The notes beneath the pieces are model-generated. The model did not search any database, was not told the DNA's origin, and was given only the letters and a program-made list of their open reading frames with translations. Shown here one piece after another: positions 1 to 12,977 of a DNA stretch of 64,000 nt; the stretch's first letter is position 1; the number at the start of each line of letters is the position of its first letter. Source of the DNA: Neckera pumila (taxonomy: Eukaryota; Streptophyta; Bryopsida; Hypnales; Neckeraceae); assembly GCA_963969595.1 (NCBI GenBank), contig OZ018410.1:25114913-25178912 (forward strand), written 5' to 3'. The position numbers and the translations under genes were made by a program.

Positions 1-161
1 CAAAAGTATGAAAAAAAAATTTCAAAAACTATTTGACAAATATCAGGATTCTACTGTTTCTGTATTGATTTCATACCATTGTACATTGGAATTTTACTGA
101 TAATAAATATGAAGCTCTAAATGACAAGGCACAAAACTCTGGTGTCGACAAGACTTTGAAG

Positions 162-826
162 TTAACCCCTAAAGGTTTTTTACTATGTTTTCACCAAAAA
201 TGCTCCAAAACTGCCATTTCTAATACAAGTATCAAATTTTAGAAAAAAAAACTTTTGGACACATGTAATCGTAGGATCTTGTAGTAAACTTGTTTGAGAA
301 GATGTGGAAAAAATTTCAAAATTTTCCACCATGTCAATTGCGATAATAGCAGTTGAATTGACAAAAATCCTTTTTTTGTCCTTGCGAAAATCCGGGCAGT
401 TGTCCTTCACAAGGTCACATTTGTATGAAAAAATGTCCAAAATGGTGGTTACTCTTTGGATTCATTTTTCTAGACAAGTTGGATACATGCTTAAAAAATT
501 CAAATCATTTAGAATTGTACAACATATAGGAAAAAAATAGTAAGTAGGAAGAGGTAGAGAATGATTCAAAACACTAAATTGTTAAGAATTTATTTATGGA
601 AGTTTTTTTTGCTGTCTAGACTGCCCGCCGAGCAATGAAAACGACATATCATGCAATAACTTTTTAATCCTGTAATCAAAAGATAAGAAAATTGTTGGGC
701 CTTAAAGCTACTCCTCAGAAAAATGTTGTGTGAAAATTTCAAAGAAAAAACAACATCTCCACTTGTAGTGAGTTGCCTAAAAAAGCTATGTTCACAAAAA
801 AGCATGTTCAATGCTTTAGGGGTTAA
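162..826. mobile_element. TTAA-bounded MITE, copy A (665 bp)
   Basis: Begins TTAACCCCTAAAG and ends with its exact complement CTTTAGGGGTTAA, a 13-bp terminal inverted repeat including a TTAA at each edge. The interior is non-coding and matches the copies at 24147-25062 (inverted), 47188-48115 and 56395-57240, but this copy lacks roughly 260 bp of middle sequence present in the others. TTAA edges with a CCC start recall piggyBac-type elements, but whether TTAA is a target duplication or part of the repeat cannot be decided here. Confidence 0.75.
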
Positions 827-3800
827 AACCTAACCAAGTTGCTATTTTAGTAGCTTATATTTTTGAAGATTCTATTTGAAGTCTAATTTTAGCATCAAAA
901 ATTCAATTTTGAAAATGATTGAGTTTGATTTTTCTATGCAAGATCTTGTGCAAGGGTGTCTATTGCAATCTTAGCTTTTTGTCACGGGGGGTGCACTTAG
1001 TATATCTAATCCAAACTACGTGCAACCAAAACTTTGTACCCCCTATATTACATCCTAAAATTTAAATAAAGGAAAACAAAATAAATATGAATACATTTTC
1101 TAATTTGAAATTTTATATTTTGAACATTGGATATTTTTATTTGCTAATGATAATTAGTTACCAATTTTTGAAGTAAATAGATACACTGCAGAACTAAAAA
1201 GTAACTTTCACATCCCTATCTTATATCCTAAAAACTTGTCTAAAAAATGAACAAAAAATTCCTAAAAATAACTCTCTATTGAAAGCTCATTTTGAGTTGA
1301 ATATTGATGCAATGGTCATCTAAATGTGTTGTCTATAAGTATTTGAGTTGAAAAATATGCCATTTTAGGTTCGTTTTCAACCTCTTCTAGAAATCATTCC
1401 ATATTTCATTTGAGTTGGAAATTTTGGCAATAGAAACCTATAGTCATTACCAAACAATGCTCAAAATTTTAAGTTGAAATTATGGTTTATTAAAAACCAC
1501 TTGTTCGCACGTGGTTTGTAGTAATAGACAGCTTTCTGTAGTATTAACAGCTCTTGGTCAAATACATTAAATCTTGAAGAAAAATTCACATTAGAAATTC
1601 ATTTTAAAATTTTTAGAAGAGAATCCATAAATTGAATGAGGTTATGCATGTTATGCCCTTTAACCTCATATTTTTTTGGTGAACAATTTTTTTGATCTGA
1701 CATGGAAAAAAAAGATTAAAAGACTTCAAATTGCTTTCACAGTTTTAACATCCTCGAGATCAAACCTTATAATCCTTCAATCCATAAGTGATATTGTTTT
1801 CTTTTCTTTTTGTATGTAATTTCTAATATATCTAGTTTGAATTTATACGCTTATTATTTAAGAAAAAAATTGATACAACTTATCAAAATGTTGGATTTTT
1901 GTTCTATCTAGTGCAAAATTCCTAGAAGTTCAAAGAAGGCTTGAAGAATTTAGGGGTTAAACCTCTAAAGTCCATTGTCTCTATGGAGAACAAATGAAAT
2001 TTGGGTAGGTTCTAACAATCTCCATTTTTGTTGTGATTTTTGAAACATTCTTTGAAGATAGAGAAATACATTAGCTTTGGGAGAATGTAATTTTTTATTT
2101 CAATTGGTGATAGAAAGGAAAATTTGTACCATCCTAAATTCAAACTGAAGCTTGGTGAAAAAGTTCTTGAAAAAATCTCAAAATTTTATTTGTCAAAAAA
2201 TATTTTAGTACATGGAAAGATATTTAATCCATTCTATTTAGATGAATATGAAAAGGTTATAGAGAGTCTCATATTTGGGGCAATCAAAGCTTTGTCTTGA
2301 AAAAATATTTACTAGGATTTGTTTTTGCACTCAATTGTCACAATTTTTCAAAAAAGATTCCGTAGGATTTAGTTCATTTGCAAGAAAAACTTCATCATTA
2401 AAATCAGTGTATTCCAATTCTATCTTACAGCTATCATATTTGGATAACTTGTTTAGCGTAAAAATTAATTAAAACAAAAAGTGCCATTTTTAATGCTAAT
2501 TCTAGGACTAAATAGCCAAATCTACAAATAAATGTAAAGATTTTATTTTAAATAATCCATTGAGTCAAATACCAATTTATTAGTTGACAAGCTACCATCA
2601 AGAATTTTTTTGATGGGCAAATGAAGGAATTTCTTGACATTTAGTGAGAATGAAGAGCAAAGAGATTATTTTAATAATGAAACCATTGTCCATCATGAAT
2701 CTTTAATGGCTACAGGACAATTTGAAGATGAGAGCTTGACTGCTCATTGTCAAAAAAGCAAAAAAAATTGTATTCAAAGCAAAACTTTAGACCTCATTTG
2801 GACATAGAATAATTTTTCTAAAAGCCTTTGAACTAAAAATATGGGAAATCAAGCTAACTTCCATCTTCAGTAAAACATTTGTGATTTTGAGCCTCCAATA
2901 AAAGTTATGGAAAAAATTTAGAATTTTGTTCAAAATGTCAAAAAAATGTCCCTTTCTTGAACTCCAATTCTAATTGCTTTCTGAACTTTGTCCATAACTT
3001 CTGATTGGAGGCTTAAAATCTCAAATGCTTTTTTGGAGATGAAATATAGCTTGATTTTCTATATTAACCTAGTCCAAAGGATTTTTGAAAAAAAAATTCT
3101 AATATAAGTGAAATTCTTGGTTTGAACAAAAACTTGCTTTAAATTTGCCTTAGCCTATGAGCAATTGATCCCCTACTAATCCTAATTTACATATCCCACA
3201 TGGATTGTTTTACATCCTACTGCCAACTTGTATAAAGATCAAAATTAATGCCAAATTTCAAAAAGTCAAGTTTTAATGTGCAAAAGTTTGTTTTAGATTT
3301 AAATTAAGTATTTGATTTCCAAACTTGCTATCTAAGTACAATAATTATTAATGGTCTAGTTTATCTTTTAATCTTACACCTGCTTTGATTTAATAATTAA
3401 AAAAAAAATTAAAATAAATTTTTTTGTCTCTTGACCTTCAACTTGACTCTTCAACATAAAAAATCTTTAATTCAAAAATTGTAGGACAAAGATTTTAAGC
3501 TAAAAAGGTTCAAAGTCTTATAATCCAATCATACAAGATGCCAAAAAATCCCGATTTTATTACTTCAAACGCAAACATCTTGCCAACTACATTGTCAAAA
3601 TTTCTGCAAACATTTTTATACTATTCTAGAGCAAGCTCCTATAGTTGGATATATGAAAAATATAATTTTTGAAGTTTTGGCTTTTTTTAATAGAAATGGC
3701 AATTTTGAGTGGATTTTTAATGAAGAAGGCCTTGGAACTTTAGAAATTAAGGAATGATCAATCTTAATATAAAACTATTGCTTCTAATGTTTTCCTTCTT

Positions 3801-6800
3801 TGCATTTGGCCTTGCATATTTTTTTCATGTGAATTATTATATCCACTTAGTTAAAATTCTATTGGATAATAGAGGTATTGTCTTTTGAATTATGGGCTCC
3901 ATCTTGCTAATATTGTTTAATATACATGTCTCATTTTTTTTCCACTTCATAATTCTTAAAAGACGGTGCATACAAGTCTTGTAATCTTTCTTGAAAGTTA
4001 AAGTGCACCATCTCATAACCTCTTCATTCTTGTAAATTCTTTCCATTTTTAGCCCTCCAATTGCAAAAAAATAGTCTCATTTGGATTAAGATTTTTGAAT
4101 GAATTCTTTTGTAAAAATGACAACTATAAAAATAGGGTCTTAATTTCAACTTCATATAGAAAACATCTAGAAAGTTTCATTTTCAAATGTTTTATTGTTT
4201 GTGAGATTTATGTGTCAATCCAAAATATAAAGTTCTTTCCACTACATGCTTATTGGTGCATCTCAACTTCAAAACTCAAGAAAAACACAGCTTGAGGAAT
4301 TTATTTTGAAAATTTTTGTATGATGTAGATGCTCGGGTTGAAAGGTAGCACACCAAGAATAAGAACTTTTATCTACTTTGAAAATAACTTATAAACCTTG
4401 CATTACCATGATCTCTTTGTGAAGAGAAAAATATCAAGAAAACATTCATAAATTCACCAAGAATCTCGGGGGGTGCAGTAAGTGGTAGAAGTAGCAAACT
4501 ACATGCGAACAAATTATAGGGTGCCCAAAAATCATTGGAGCTAAAAATTATAAACTAGTTGATTATACTATAGTGTATGTAAAATGTCATTGGATGCATT
4601 GTAAATACTATAGGGTGTAGAATAATGGGATGCATTAGGAAAAATCTAGACTTAAAATATCCCCTTTTTTATTAGTTTAGTAGGTCAAAAGTCTTAATTA
4701 TGGGTTTAGAGCTGGCATGTCATTCCACATTTATTCTACATTGTCTTTTTATTTTGGATTCTTTAAGCTATGATGATCTATTGTATATTACCTACTACTT
4801 GTAGTATCAAAGTTAAATGAGGGTATCATCCTAGTATATGCAGGTTGTGGTTAAAACTCCATGTGAGGAATAAATTGTGAACACATTAGTTATGGGAGTG
4901 CATTCAGAAATGCATTTTTCCAAAAGCAGTATCATCAAAAGTTCAAAATGGAATGGTTTACTATCGCTTACAATCCAGATAGCCTAATGTCTTTTCTCTT
5001 CTCTAGTCTTATTTGGTCTAGTCATGTACGTCTTGTTTTTCTTCTGGGCAGGCCATCTGTAAAGCCTGGGTGAACTGACCCCCCCACTTGTACCCAAGAG
5101 AACATGTTGATTTTTTAAATTTGCAATGCATAATGAAATTTGCAAATTTTGAATTTATATTTGCAATCAAAAGCTCCCAAGTTAGCAAGGAAGGTTGTAC
5201 AAAATAAATTAATCAAGTACAAAGTAGGAGACTTTTTTTTTACATGCACCCCTAGAATGAATTGGAGGAACAAGCCATGAGGGCAATTCACCTTGGCCAC
5301 TTGTGGCTAGCCGGCTTGTAAATTACTTTTTACCAATGAAAATATATTTCATTTGTTTCAAAAGTAAAATAAAATTTGGATAATGATAAAACCTATAATT
5401 GGATTATGATTTTTGAAGTTGCAAATATCTACACTTTACATGAATATCAATTTTGCTACTAAAAATTTGTCAATGAGAAACTGATTACAAATTGAGCTTA
5501 AAAAATAAGAGGTCTATAAATTGCCCATTTAAGAACTAAAATTGAATTTTGAGGAGGTGAAACTTTTTAAAATATTTTTCACGAAATTCTCCTTGAAAGA
5601 CGAGTAGAATTGGCATCTAATCTAAGTTGTTTCACAATTTTTGAGCTTTGTGGAATTAGATATGAATTTTACTAAATGGTTAAAAAGCCCTCTAATTGTG
5701 AACTCTAAACCCTACACCAAATTTTGTAATTGCAAGTAGTGCAAAAAAGTTGAACCAATATAGCATATGACATATTCATGTCAATTAGGAAATATAATTA
5801 ATGTATGTCTCCTTCTTAATGGTTCAAATTAGAAAATTATATAATGATAGACCTAAAAATAATCAATGAATAAAAAGTAATACCCCCCATTTAAAAACCT
5901 AGTGTTTGCACCTATCTCCTTACTTTTTTTCAAGGAGTACACCCTCCGAGCCAAGAATTCAAACAATGGATTGTTGTATGTAAATTAAACAAAATAGGAT
6001 GAAGAAATGAGTTATGAAAAGGTCTAAATCACAATTTTTGTAGCCTAGAAAGTTGATTGTTTTTTCCATTGCCTTCAAGGAGCAATTGAAGCACCATGGC
6101 CTCAAGCGCCCTCCCCCCAATGCCAAACAACAATTCTTTCCAAGCCCTTAAAAAATTACAAATATTGATTTTTTGAGGCCAAAATATTCAAAAATGAATT
6201 GAAAAGCGCATATGAACTCATGTACGCCCACAAATTATATTTTCAAATTTACAACAAAAATTTATATTTAAAAATGAATTGCATAAGCAAAAAAGTCAAA
6301 AGTCAAATGCAATAGTTGACCAAATTTTAAAAACCACAATCAGTTTTAAGATTTTTAGGATTAAGGATGAGGCTTTGAAATTTGAACAATAAATGAATAC
6401 AGACACATGTATAGTAGACCACATGTTATTTCATTTTCTTTGCACTTAAATATTTCTAGTTTTTTATCCCTGTTTTTCTAATATTTGTGTAATACGGAAT
6501 TTTTACAAATACTCTATAGTATAAACAATAAAAGTATATTTCACTTGAAAATACTTTTTTTATGAAAAAATGATTTTTCAAATTTTATTTGAATGAATAA
6601 ATAAAATGATAAATCTAAACAAAGCAAGTCAAATTCGAATTTGTTACTTTGACCTCAAAGGTTAAAATATTATTTTAAATATCACAAATACTCTATATAT
6701 GATAATGAGTTTATCAGAAGTTTTCTTCAATTTTTGATTTCAAATTTTATTGGTAAGTAACATTTAATGTGGTAGTAGTTCCAATCATGTAAATCATGTG

Positions 6801-8367
6801 TAAAATACTATCCATTGATCTATACAATTGGATTTATTTCTACACTAATTAATGGATATTTTTTAATAAATTTTCAAATGAAAAATTTGAAATTTAAAAA
6901 AAAATCAATTTCAATCTTAAATATTAATAATTTTTATAAGATAATCTTTACAAGTTCAACATTTTAAGTTCTTATTATGACAATTTCTCAAGATTTTCCA
7001 TTTACTACTTATAAGTTTCTATTTTCAATTGTCTTGTTTTTAAAACCATTTCGAGAGATTTGAAAAAGCTAGGTTTTATAGTGAAGTATATTTGTAGTTT
7101 TTGTATATAAATGAGTGGAATTTATAAGGAAATTTTATAAACAAAAATTTTGATTAATGATAAATGAAAAATGAAAAAAAACTCACATTTCTATAATAAA
7201 TTTTTATTTTGTTACTGAATTTTTGTTTTTATCTAGTATTAAAATTAACTAATTTCAAATTCAAATTCAAAATATGTTAATATAATGTACCAAAACTTCA
7301 AAGATAAAAAATAAAATATTTACATATTGCAAATTTTGGAATATGTGAATAGAAAATTTGGAATTATATAGATTAATATTTTGAAATTAAAATTTTAGAG
7401 AGTGTACCTTGAAAATGTGGTTTCACAACTCTAACCTATGCATTGTATTATTTTCTAAGAAAGTTTAGACTTAAAATTAAATTTAATCAAATTACATATA
7501 TTGTATATTATATTTCAAAATTAATTTGATATTTAGAAATATTACTTAAATAGCTTTAAATAGTTAAAATAGAATTCTACTTTAGCTATTTAAAGGAATT
7601 TCAGTAACATTTTTAGCTCCTAAAGTGAATTTTGAATTGAAAATTAGAAATTGAGATCATCTATAAAGATTATATAGACATATAAACAACTTTTATGAAC
7701 GTAGTAAATCTTTATCTTAGGTCCGTATTTAAGTGAGCATCTTTGATATCAACCTATCTACCACTTGAATTATAGAATTTTTTCCTTTCCATTCAATGGA
7801 TTGAAAGATTTTTTTTTCCAAAAGGAATTAACCAAAAATTTGCATTTGTTTTTTTAAGTAATTTACTACTTTTTGAAAGTATAAACATCAAAGGTTGATT
7901 TTTAAAAATCCACTATTCAATTTTCGCGCAAAACCTCAAGAGATAAATTAATTAGGCTTCAACTTTTGAAAGTTCATTTTTCCCTTTGTATCATATTTAA
8001 TTTCTGTATTTAAAATAAAATCTTTCTAAAGGCTCCCAATATTCCTAGTAAGACTTCTTTCCTACAAATTTAGCTAATGCTTAGCGTATCAAATGCCTTC
8101 CAAATAATTGGCCATCATTAGAGTGTGTAGAGAAAAATGAAGCCCTAATCACATTTTATTTCCTTAAAAGAAAAAAAATCTTTAGTATTCTAATATTTAT
8201 TTCTATTTGCTTCAAAATCAAAAAGAGTTTTAGCTTGCAATAGTCTTTGTATGTATAAATGTTAAAAAAATTTCAAATGAAAATCATTAATCCCACATTC
8301 AAGTGACTTTTTTCTAAGTGTTGCCCTTCTTTTTTGAGCTGCCCATTCATAGATTTTGGGTAATAAG

Positions 8368-8370
<3 letters not shown>
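827..8370. other. AT-rich intergenic region, no gene seen
   Basis: Long AT-rich stretch with no open frame that resembles a protein. It holds a foldback at 2809-3103 and two short related G-rich spots, near 985 and 4468, each with CGGGGGGTGCA followed some 35 bp later by AAACTAC. An inverted relative of the second lies near 5935-5955, but I could not define an element from them. No RNA gene was recognised. Confidence 0.6.
2809..3103. repeat. foldback (long inverted repeat)
   Basis: Two arms of about 115 bp are imperfect reverse complements. The left arm contains GAGCCTCCAATAAAAGTTAT near 2900 and the right arm its complement ATAACTTCTGATTGGAGGCT near 2994. Element ends are not sharp and no target duplication was identified. 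It is probably an old foldback or MITE. Confidence 0.6.

Positions 8371-8402
<32 letters not shown>
8371..8402. repeat. (TA)16 microsatellite
   Basis: Uninterrupted TA dinucleotide run in AT-rich DNA. Confidence 0.95.
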
Positions 8403-8407
<5 letters not shown>

Positions 8408-8879
8408 GACTATAAGTCCAATGGTAGTAGTTTCATCAAATTCCAAGTTAATCTCCGTCTTGTGGAATTTTTCACAAATTAAATGGTGTAGTATAGTTTA
8501 CAGCTTATTATTTTGGGTTTGGTTTGAGTATAGACTAAAAGGTCAGCCAACCAATGTGATTCTTGCCCACCTCAAAAAGAACAATACCGCCTTGAAAAGG
8601 TCAAATTTAAAGAGTTCAAGGAGAAGACAAGTGTCCCATCCTTTTTTCTCTTACAAACACTACTCTCATCTCATTGACCACCGTGCATTGCAAGCTTCAC
8701 CATGAAGTGAAAAAGGCTTGAAATGTTGTGAAATTTTACATATACATTTTCAACTCTCTTATCTTTCACTGAGCATAAGAAGGGCGTCATTCAAAATACT
8801 CTCAGAAAGATATGCTCCTTCAAAGTGCGATGCTTTGTATTTCCATTGACCCAAATAAGACTTTAAGCTTAAAATCTCC
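8403..8879. other. AT-rich spacer, nothing recognised
   Basis: A 94-codon open frame at 8421-8705 shows no domain or protein-like composition and is not supported as a gene. Confidence 0.5.
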
Positions 8880-9170
8880 CATTAGATGATATTTGGAGGT
8901 CTTGGAGGGCCGTTTCAGGCCTGTTCCCTGATCTGCCCAGATTCAGTGAACGTTGGTACGGGTGCCGTTAGAAAAAAAAAACTTCAAAAAAAAAAAATTT
9001 ACCAAAATATCATTTTAAGCAATATATATATATTTTATTTTTTTAGAAAATGACATGGCAGTTGCTTGGCCACATCAGCCAGCTGCTGCTGCTGCGTTCT
9101 TGCAGTCTGGAAACGCAGCAGACAATAGGAGAACTCAGAGCCCTCCAAGACCCCCGAATCTCATCTAATG
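8880..9170. mobile_element. CATTAG-family MITE, left of the retrotransposon (291 bp)
   Basis: Ends are inverted repeats of about 31 bp: CATTAGATGATATTTGGAGG at the left, and the complement of CATTAGATGAGATTCGGGGG at the right. It shares GTTTCAGGCC, an A/T-rich centre and a GACRTGGCA box with the 291-bp copy at 56084-56374; a more diverged copy lies at 17976-18310. No coding capacity, and no clear target duplication. Confidence 0.75.
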
Positions 9171-9210
9171 TAAATTGTGCTGTAAAACAATCAAAAATTT
9201 CTAGAGGTAC

Positions 9211-9472
9211 TGATAACGGCAAATTTTATGTAGACCGGGTGGTTACCAAGCAACGGTTAAAAGATCAGGGCAAGAAGTGAGAGACCAGAGGGAGTTGCAG
9301 TTTAAGAGGGAGGGCCCCGCGAGAAGTGAGAGATCTCATGTACGTTAAGGATGGAGAAATAAAATAGACTGCTTTGATCACTAACATTGAGTACCCTTGT
9401 GTATCGAGATCACGGTTTGCTTTTGGTTCGCTTTCATGAAGAGTCCTGCTTGAAAATTTCCTGACGCCTTCA
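9211..9472 (+). repeat. 5' LTR (262 bp)
   Basis: TGATAACG...GCCTTCA, aligned with the 3' LTR at 17636-17952. It lacks about 54 bp found in the 3' LTR after GGGCCCCGCGAG, probably deleted between short GAGAG repeats. By eye about 25 of the 262 aligned positions differ, mostly transitions, so the insertion is old. AATAAA near 9358 is a likely polyadenylation signal. Confidence 0.9.
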
Positions 9473-9475
9473 TCT

Positions 9476-9494
9476 TGGTTCCGTTGCCGGGACC
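9476..9494 (+). promoter_or_regulatory. primer-binding site, probably tRNA-Glu
   Basis: TGGTTCCGTTGCCGGGACC begins 3 bases after the 5' LTR. Its complement ends CAACGGAACCA, matching the 3' end of plant tRNA-Glu as I remember it. Plant Ty3/gypsy elements more often use initiator tRNA-Met, whose site begins TGGTATCAGAGC; that is absent here. Confidence 0.7.
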
Positions 9495-11771
9495 CGAGAG
9501 AATTTGTCAAAGGGTGAGAGCCGGAAGAGATCGGGAAGCGAACCTGAGTAACGCATGACTGAGCGATTAATACGGGATACTTGAGGTTCGAACCTATCTG
9601 TCGAAGCGTTGAGTCCTTATCATAACTTATCCAGAAGCAGATGCGATCCCATAGTTGTAGCAGCAGCAGATCGACTTTGGATTTCTTCTGGAATTTGTTT
9701 CCTTAAATTTTCCATCGACTGAGGAGGGAAATGAGACTGCTGCCGAGTGAGTTATGTTAACAATGTTGCGTGGAATTTGCACCACTAGCATGGAAGAGTG
9801 TTACAGTGTATGTTTCATAAGGAGTCCGGAGCATGTAAGCCCCCCGTCGCGTGTCAGTGAGTGGGGTTTGATTGGAAAGGTGTGTGATCACTGGATCCCG
9901 ATATTAGGTGTCAATTAGTGTGGAGCTGGTTAGTGAGAGTTTTGCGAGGAGATGGTATGTAACTGCTGTGTACATTGCCGGTACGTTGTGTGTGCTCAAG
10001 GTGCGTGTGAGTTTTATCTTTTGAATGTTACAACCAAATTGGCAACGATCAGTTCTATGTCATCTACATTGTGAAAGCTGAGAGTTGTAATTGTGCGTGT
10101 TTCCAATGAATCTGATGATACTGTGATTGAGCCAATGAAGAGTTGAGTGCACATCTAACGATCAGTGTTAAGTTTTGTGTGAGAAGTTGTTGAGATGATA
10201 CGTTGATATAATGGTGGAGATGAGATCAGTGGAAGGTTGATATTGCAAAATCTATTTTTTTTAAGAGATATGTGGATGTTTGAGCTAAATCTGTCTGTCT
10301 GGTAGTTATCAATGATAATTTGAGTGCGCCCCAAGTCAGTGACTCAAGTGTTAAAACCAAAGTAATCCCAAGTCAGTTGTTAATGAGCGTTGACCAGTTG
10401 AGTAAATTATGAGTGATTATTTAAGTTATGAACAAAAATGACTATCTCATGAAAAGATGCTGTCACCTCTGTTAAAATGCCCCCCTTCCCTGTCGTTGAT
10501 CTGGCCATACCTCCTTCCCTACCATTGATCTGCTTCACTTAAGAAACCAAGGGCCGTCGATGTGCCGATGGTGGGCTATCCACGGCCGTTGACAGTTTTG
10601 GCGTTTGGGCACGGAGTTGGAGAAGGCGCCTAAGTTTTTCAAGAGAGCAACCTTTGAAAGCAACCTAAGTTTTTAAGGAGTGGAATTTGAAGTAACTTGT
10701 CGATAGAGATTTGCAAGAGTGCAACCTTTGACGACCATTTTGACTTTTTCGGATTTTTGAACTTTTCAACTTCAACTTTGGATTTGTAGGCAGTTACATT
10801 TCCATGACCTCCTTTCATTTATAAACTCGTCTTGTATATTAATCAAACACTGTTTTTGACTATGCAGAATTCTTAGTAGTGCAAATAATTTGAAAACAGT
10901 CAACAAGTGCAATGTTTGTCTAAATGCACAATGGAAAGTCGTTGCAATTTTAAAACTAAACATCAACCTTGCTCTTTAAGGAATCCTCCATGGACAAAAT
11001 TTGATTTTTGACAGACATACAAACCTCAAAGAAGACATTGAGTATTTGAAAACACAAAGAAGTATAGTTGATAGCTTGCAATTACAAAAACAACACTTGC
11101 ACTTTGAAGATGGAAGCGTTGGCTACATGGTTATTGTGCTTTGATTGAAGTAATAAGCAGGGTGTCCAAAGCAGTGATGGCAAAACTATGAAGAAGAAAT
11201 TGTAGTCTCTCATTAGATCATTCTTATTTTGTTTTTTGTAGAATTGAAATTTTTAATGAATTTAGGGTTTGCTGCGGAATTGAGGAACTGAGGAGGAAGG
11301 AAATAAATTTGGAGATTGAGTGTTTCCATGTAGGAGTCAGAAATGATTTTTGTCTGATGGCTACATACAACAAGTACAATAATTATTCCCTAAGTATCCA
11401 TTCAAAAGATTCAATACTTGAGGCCGTCGGAACATGTATGTGACAATTTATGCGTGTGAGTGGGTGATATGTAAACGTTGTAACTGTTGGTGTCAGCTGC
11501 AGGATTGTGTGTCTAAAGTTTGATTGATGCCTTAAAATTTAGGCCTAATTGGTTCCAGGTGGTGAGTTATATGAGTACCAAGCAATTCGGAGTTTGACCA
11601 TTTTAAAGTGAGAGTTCCTACTTATTGTTAGTGATTGCACAAGTGTCACTGTTCTCCTTGAGAGTAGGGAGAGGTGAGGTGTCCGGTAGACATTGTTTTG
11701 AGGAGCAACGTTGTAGACTTGTTCAGTGCTATAAACTTAAATGAGAAAGAAAGGGGTCAAAATTTTCAAGG
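9495..11771 (+). other. 2.3-kb untranslated leader of the retrotransposon
   Basis: No convincing coding frame between the primer site and the first ORF. Base composition is intermediate and G/T-rich on this strand. No additional nested element was seen. Confidence 0.6.
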
Positions 11772-12053
11772 ATGTGCTTTGCCACCACTGCTCGGGTGGA
11801 TGAGAGTAGTGAGGAAGCGGTTGACTGGTTGGCCGTCAACGAAGGCAGAGTGGCGAGGGAGAATTTAGTAAATGCTTTTGAGAGTTTACTTTTAGAACCA
11901 CCAAAAGCATCACCACCGGTACTTGAAGAAGTTGAACAGTCTGCAGAGGTAGAGACCTGCACTTATGGAGTTTCTGATGCCCCCGCAAGCTATCTCGCTA
12001 AGTTAGCGGATTACGACGAGGTAAACCCGCAGTACTTCGCAGAAGACGGCTAG
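11772..12053 (+). pseudogene. acidic ORF of unknown function upstream of RNase H
   Basis: An uninterrupted frame of 93 codons rich in Glu, Asp and Ala, with a proline-bearing patch PPKASPPVLEEVEQ near residues 44-57. I do not recognise a domain. It lies just before the archaeal-type RNase H and could be the N-terminal part of the same ancestral ORF. Its length and composition suit a retrotransposon accessory or linker region rather than a host gene. Confidence 0.45.
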
Positions 12054-12170
12054 TATGCCAAACCTTCTTTCATTTTCTAGGAGTTATGAGTGGGAAGAAG
12101 CTATCGATGAGTGTGGTGGTGAGTATTTCTGTGTGTGGTTTAGACTGACCGACATGAGTAGGGTGGTCAA

Positions 12171-12562
12171 ATGAAACCAAGGAAATTAAATTTTGACGGC
12201 TCATGTACACAGCAATTGGGCTCAGGTGCCGGTGTGACGTTAGAACATCCCAATGGATCAAAGGAAGTTTACCATAGAGACCTCGTAAAGGGATTAACTT
12301 GCAATCAATCCGAATACACTGCTCTGATAACAAGGTTAAAAATAGCCAAGGAAAGAGAGGTCCAGCACATCCAGATCAAAGGAGATTTGAAGTTGATTTG
12401 TAATCAACTGTCTGGGAATTGGCAGGTCCGGTTTGAGAAGCTTGTACCTTACTATCAAACCGCTAAAGAATTGATGCACACTTTCAAAATGGTGGAGATT
12501 ATTCATGTACCACAAGAACGGAAACCACGAGGCTAACGCCGCAGCAAGAAATCAACGACCAG
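12171..12562 (+). pseudogene. archaeal-type RNase H domain of the retrotransposon, 5' of gag
   Basis: The frame encodes an RVT_3-like RNase H fold: LNFDGSC near residue 6 supplies the first catalytic Asp, NQSEYTAL near residue 45 the Glu, and IKGDLKLICNQLSG near residue 68 the next Asp. HVP near residue 112 begins the final conserved block. That block continues in another frame as HEANAAA near 12530, so a one-base shift has broken the C-terminus. This enzyme type removes RNA from RNA-DNA hybrids during reverse transcription. Its place before gag is unusual for a plant element. A captured host RVT_3 gene is an alternative origin. Confidence 0.75.
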
Positions 12563-12977
12563 GTTGAAACGGAAAAAAAAGGAAGGAGAAGTCAATGCAC
12601 ACTCAGACCGACGTTATTGCTTCACCTAGGATGCACGGAATTTTGTCGCTATAAGTGTAGAGAGAGGAGATGACATTTCAGGTTACTAGCAGCTTGGATG
12701 TGCAGAACATTTTCAAAGGGAGGAAATATGCACGAGGGTGACGAAGCTCAAAGGAGGATTTCACTGCCGCGGTTGAGTCAGGACCAGACAAAAGGTATTA
12801 GAAGGTAGGTGCAAATGCGTGCAGAGATCAGGATAAAGGAAAAAGGATCCGTGGCTATGTGGTTCAAAGACATCCTGTGGTTGAAGCTAACCCTCAGTTT
12901 AAACATTGTGCAAGCAGCCAATTCGAGATCCGTGGGCGTGTTGGGGAGGAAAAAATTGGCCAGTGTCGTCGGTCAAC

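Noticed and set aside
4463..5955. CTCGGGGGGTGCAGT and inverted CTCGGAGGGTGTACT as ends of a 1.5-kb element
   Set aside because: Similarity stops after about 15 bp and there is no target duplication; a similar word near 985 shows it may be a dispersed fragment.
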